Position numbers and translations under genes: made by a program. A stretch of DNA of 30,655 nucleotides, taken from Lingula anatina. Lineage: Eukaryota > Brachiopoda > Lingulata > Lingulida > Lingulidae. Positions 28,310 through 30,655 of the stretch are shown one piece after another (position 1 is the first letter of the stretch; every line of letters begins with the position of its first letter). The DNA is taken from NCBI RefSeq assembly GCF_001039355.2, contig NW_019775384.1:1-30655 (forward strand). Direction: 5' to 3'. Under the pieces are notes generated by a model that was not told the origin of the DNA, made no database searches, and worked only from the letters and a program-made list of their open reading frames with translations.

Positions 28310-30090
28310 ACACCATATGACAGCAGTATTTTCCACAATGTCTCCCGGTGCACACTGTCAAAGGCTTTCTTGAAGTCGACAAAGTTGATGTAAAGAGGCG
28401 TGTTCCACTCCAGGCACTGCTCGATGATGTTGCGCAGGGCGTAGATCTGGTCAATGCATCCCCTTCCTTTCTGGAAACCTGCTTGCTCCTCTCTGAGTCT
28501 GGAGTCAATGGCTCGGTCAATACGCTTTAGCAGAACTCGACAGAAGATCTTGCTGGGGATGGATAGGAGAGTGATCCCACGCCAGTTGTCACATTCGTGG
28601 AGGTTGCCTTTCTTGGGGAGCTTTACAATGAGACCCTTTGTCCAATCGTCTGGTATCGTGTCCTTCTCCCAGATGGTACTGAAGAGGTCAGTCAGCAAGT
28701 TTGTGGCCATGCCAACATCAGCTTTCAGCATTTCTGCATGGATGTTGTCAATGCCAGAAGCTTTGCCGTTTTTCATAGCAATGATAGCATTCCTGACTTC
28801 CTCTCTGGTGGGCGGATCTGTGTTGATGTCCAGGATACCATCTGTGGGTGTGAGATTAGCTGGTTCACTGGGGTCAGGGTGGTTAAGGACCTCCTTGAAG
28901 TGCTGAACCCACCGTGCTGCTTGCTCACGCTCTGTGGACAGAGTGTTACCGTTCCTGTCTTTCACCAGAGCAGAATGGCTGTTGTTGTGGCTTCCGCTAA
29001 GCTGTTTGGTGATCTTGTAGACAGTACCCATGTCACCTTGTGCTGCAGCCTGTTCAGCCTCACTAGCTAGCTTTTCCACAAAGACTCTCTTGTCACTCCT
29101 AGCACTTTTCTTCACCTCCTTATCCTTGCTCTTGTAGGCTGCTCTGTCTTGTTCTACGAGCCTAGGTGATTTGGTATTCAACAGCTTCTCTTTCAGGATT
29201 CTCCTTTCATCAATAAGCTTCCATGTTTCTGGTGTTACCCATTCCTTGTTCTTCTTCTTGAAGCCAAGGACTGCTTCTGCTGTGGTGCAGTAAGTACTCT
29301 TGATGGTATCCCATTTCTGGCTGACATTGTTTGCTTCAATCCTATCTTCTCCTGCTAGAGCGCTGAAACAGTTCTTCAGGTCGAGAACAAATGCAGTCTT
29401 GGTACGAGGACACTTGAGTTTGGAGATGTCCAGTTGTTTCCGTTTCCGTTGTTGACTCTGTGGAATGACCTTCCGGAGTTTCAGCCTGATGGAGGAGGCG
29501 ACAAGGAAGTGGTCACTGTTGGCATCAGCTCCCCGGTAAACTCGAACATCTTTAAGGGACTTTCGCCACTTGCCATTGATAATGATGTGGTCGATCTGGT
29601 TTGTTGTGGTTCCATCAGGTGATGTCCAAGTGAGCTTATGAATGGTCTTTTGCGGGAAAATGGTTCCTCCAATGACCAGCCTGTTGTTCATACAGAAGTC
29701 AACCAGGTGTTCACCGTTCTCATTCATCATCCCACATCCATGGGGTCCCATCACTCTCTCAGAGTTAGAATTGTCAGCTCCCACTTTTGCATTAAGGTCA
29801 CCAATGACTAGGAGTAGGTCGTGCTGTGGGACTCTTGATACTGCCACTTGTAGTTGCTCATACCAGTCATCCTTCACATCAGCCTCAGCGTCGTTAGTTG
29901 GTGCGTAGCACTGAATGATAGTGAGCTTACAGTACTTTGAGTCAAAACGCGCTCTAACAATCCGCTCACTGATAGGCTCCCATTCCATGAGAGTTCTGGC
30001 CTTCTCTCGAGAGAGAATGATGGATACCCCATGACTGTGTGTGCTCTCGTGTACAGAGTACAGGATAAGTGAGCCGAGCTGAGCAGTCAT
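28310..30090 (-). pseudogene. RTE endonuclease and N-terminal reverse transcriptase
   Basis: About 590 codons open. APE-type endonuclease motifs: VIGDLNAKVG (~residue 97), TWTSPDG with NQIDHIIIN (~170) and SDH (~192). A linker of basic helices follows, then the RT start with GIDNIHAEMLK, LPKKG, and motif A FVDFKKAFDSV near residue 575. The frame then enters the inverted repeat of the TIR element. The frame is open about 25 codons upstream of the first Met before a stop, and the conserved start of the endonuclease is missing. Confidence 0.93.
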
Positions 30091-30150
30091 TGTGTCAGAG
30101 TTTATTTCAATTCCATAATAGTGATTACAGTAGTGGGTGTGACTGTTTTC

Positions 30151-30655
30151 TCGTTATTTATAGGGACTCCTATTTCCTTACATAACAACAAGAAGTTATT
30201 TAATGCAGTGTTACAGTCATAAGATTATGTACTGTATGTGTGCATTTATTCCACCTAACGTAAGAAGATTAGATACAATTATAACGTCAGAAAATACAAT
30301 AGAGGGAGTGTGATAATGATAGGGTCGCTAAACGATTTTGACGGAATATAGTGACTAGCCTTATCCTCTTGTCGCCTGGGTAGGCACGCCCCCTTAGAGT
30401 ACTTATGTAAACAAAAGGTCTTCCATAGAGAACTATCCTTTTGTTCAACAGCTTCGCGCGTGCAGCGGATTATGTATATAGTGACGCTATACAGCTAAAT
30501 GCAGTTAAATCTGTAAAAACTGTTATTTAATTTATTCTGCTGTCGGACGTTGTGGGCCAGCCCAATGGTTCATTCACTCATTCTTTTCTGAAGATTGGTG
30601 ATGCATATTTCGAATGCTTAATTATTTGCCCTCCTTCTTACAAGAGAAAGGAAAA
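30151..30655. other. Flank right of the RTE element
   Basis: No gene, repeat or RNA feature that I can support. AT-rich with a few CG-containing words near 30450. Confidence 0.5.

Larger units (their letters stand above)
25619..30150 (-). mobile_element. RTE-clade non-LTR retrotransposon, 5'-truncated and interrupted
   Basis: Minus strand. Order: endonuclease and start of reverse transcriptase (30090-28310), a foreign TIR element (28309-26641), then the rest of the reverse transcriptase (26640-25625). The 3' end is (TGA)3 at about 25619-25627, typical of RTE elements, which lack poly(A). The C-terminal GRPKTTW motif and the APE-type endonuclease with QIDHIIIN and SDH fit the RTE clade. The first part of the endonuclease is missing; similarity fades near 30110-30150. 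Confidence 0.92.

Noticed and set aside
28348-29908. Plus-strand open frames across the RTE endonuclease region
   Set aside because: Antisense shadows of the LINE coding sequence.

Overview
The window is animal nuclear DNA, AT-rich and intron-rich, with GT-AG introns, TATA boxes, AATAAA signals, microsatellites and several layers of transposons. An ankyrin/SOCS-box gene, a secreted serpin, a secreted C-type lectin, RTE- and CR1-type LINEs and frequent TACATGTA words suggest a marine invertebrate such as a mollusc or amphioxus. The species cannot be fixed from the sequence. Single N bases at 11283, 18748 and 27971 mark assembly uncertainty.

Layout. 1-3.6 kb: an intact, apparently intronless ASB-type gene (935 aa, minus strand) with its own TATA box. 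5.0-6.3 kb: the terminal exon, and perhaps a 5' exon, of an unrecognised minus-strand gene. 6.57-16.3 kb: an unrecognised plus-strand gene rebuilt here as eight phase-compatible coding exons (399 aa). Its promoter carries three 92-bp repeats, each with a heat-shock-like element, an AP-1 site and a CCAAT box, and its 5' coding exon is triplicated in tandem. 16.93-17.74 kb: a broken copy of the ASB gene's N-terminal region. 18.87-19.5 kb: first coding exon of a secreted serpin whose later exons are not in the window. 19.7-21.55 kb: tandem duplications and two nested MITE-like elements. 22.9-25.3 kb: a small secreted C-type lectin-like gene in four exons. 25.62-30.1 kb: a 5'-truncated RTE LINE (minus strand) split by a 1.67-kb terminal-inverted-repeat element that itself holds an internal fragment of a CR1/L2-type LINE.

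The recognisable genes are compatible with ubiquitin ligase (Elongin B/C-Cullin5), protease-inhibitor and lectin roles, but nothing shows that they act as a unit. The most notable observations are the repeat promoter and exon triplication of the 7-16 kb gene, and a recurring transposon architecture in which one short, often palindromic word is iterated through the whole element (AACGTT, CGAATC, GTTCTAGAAC, GAATGC families).
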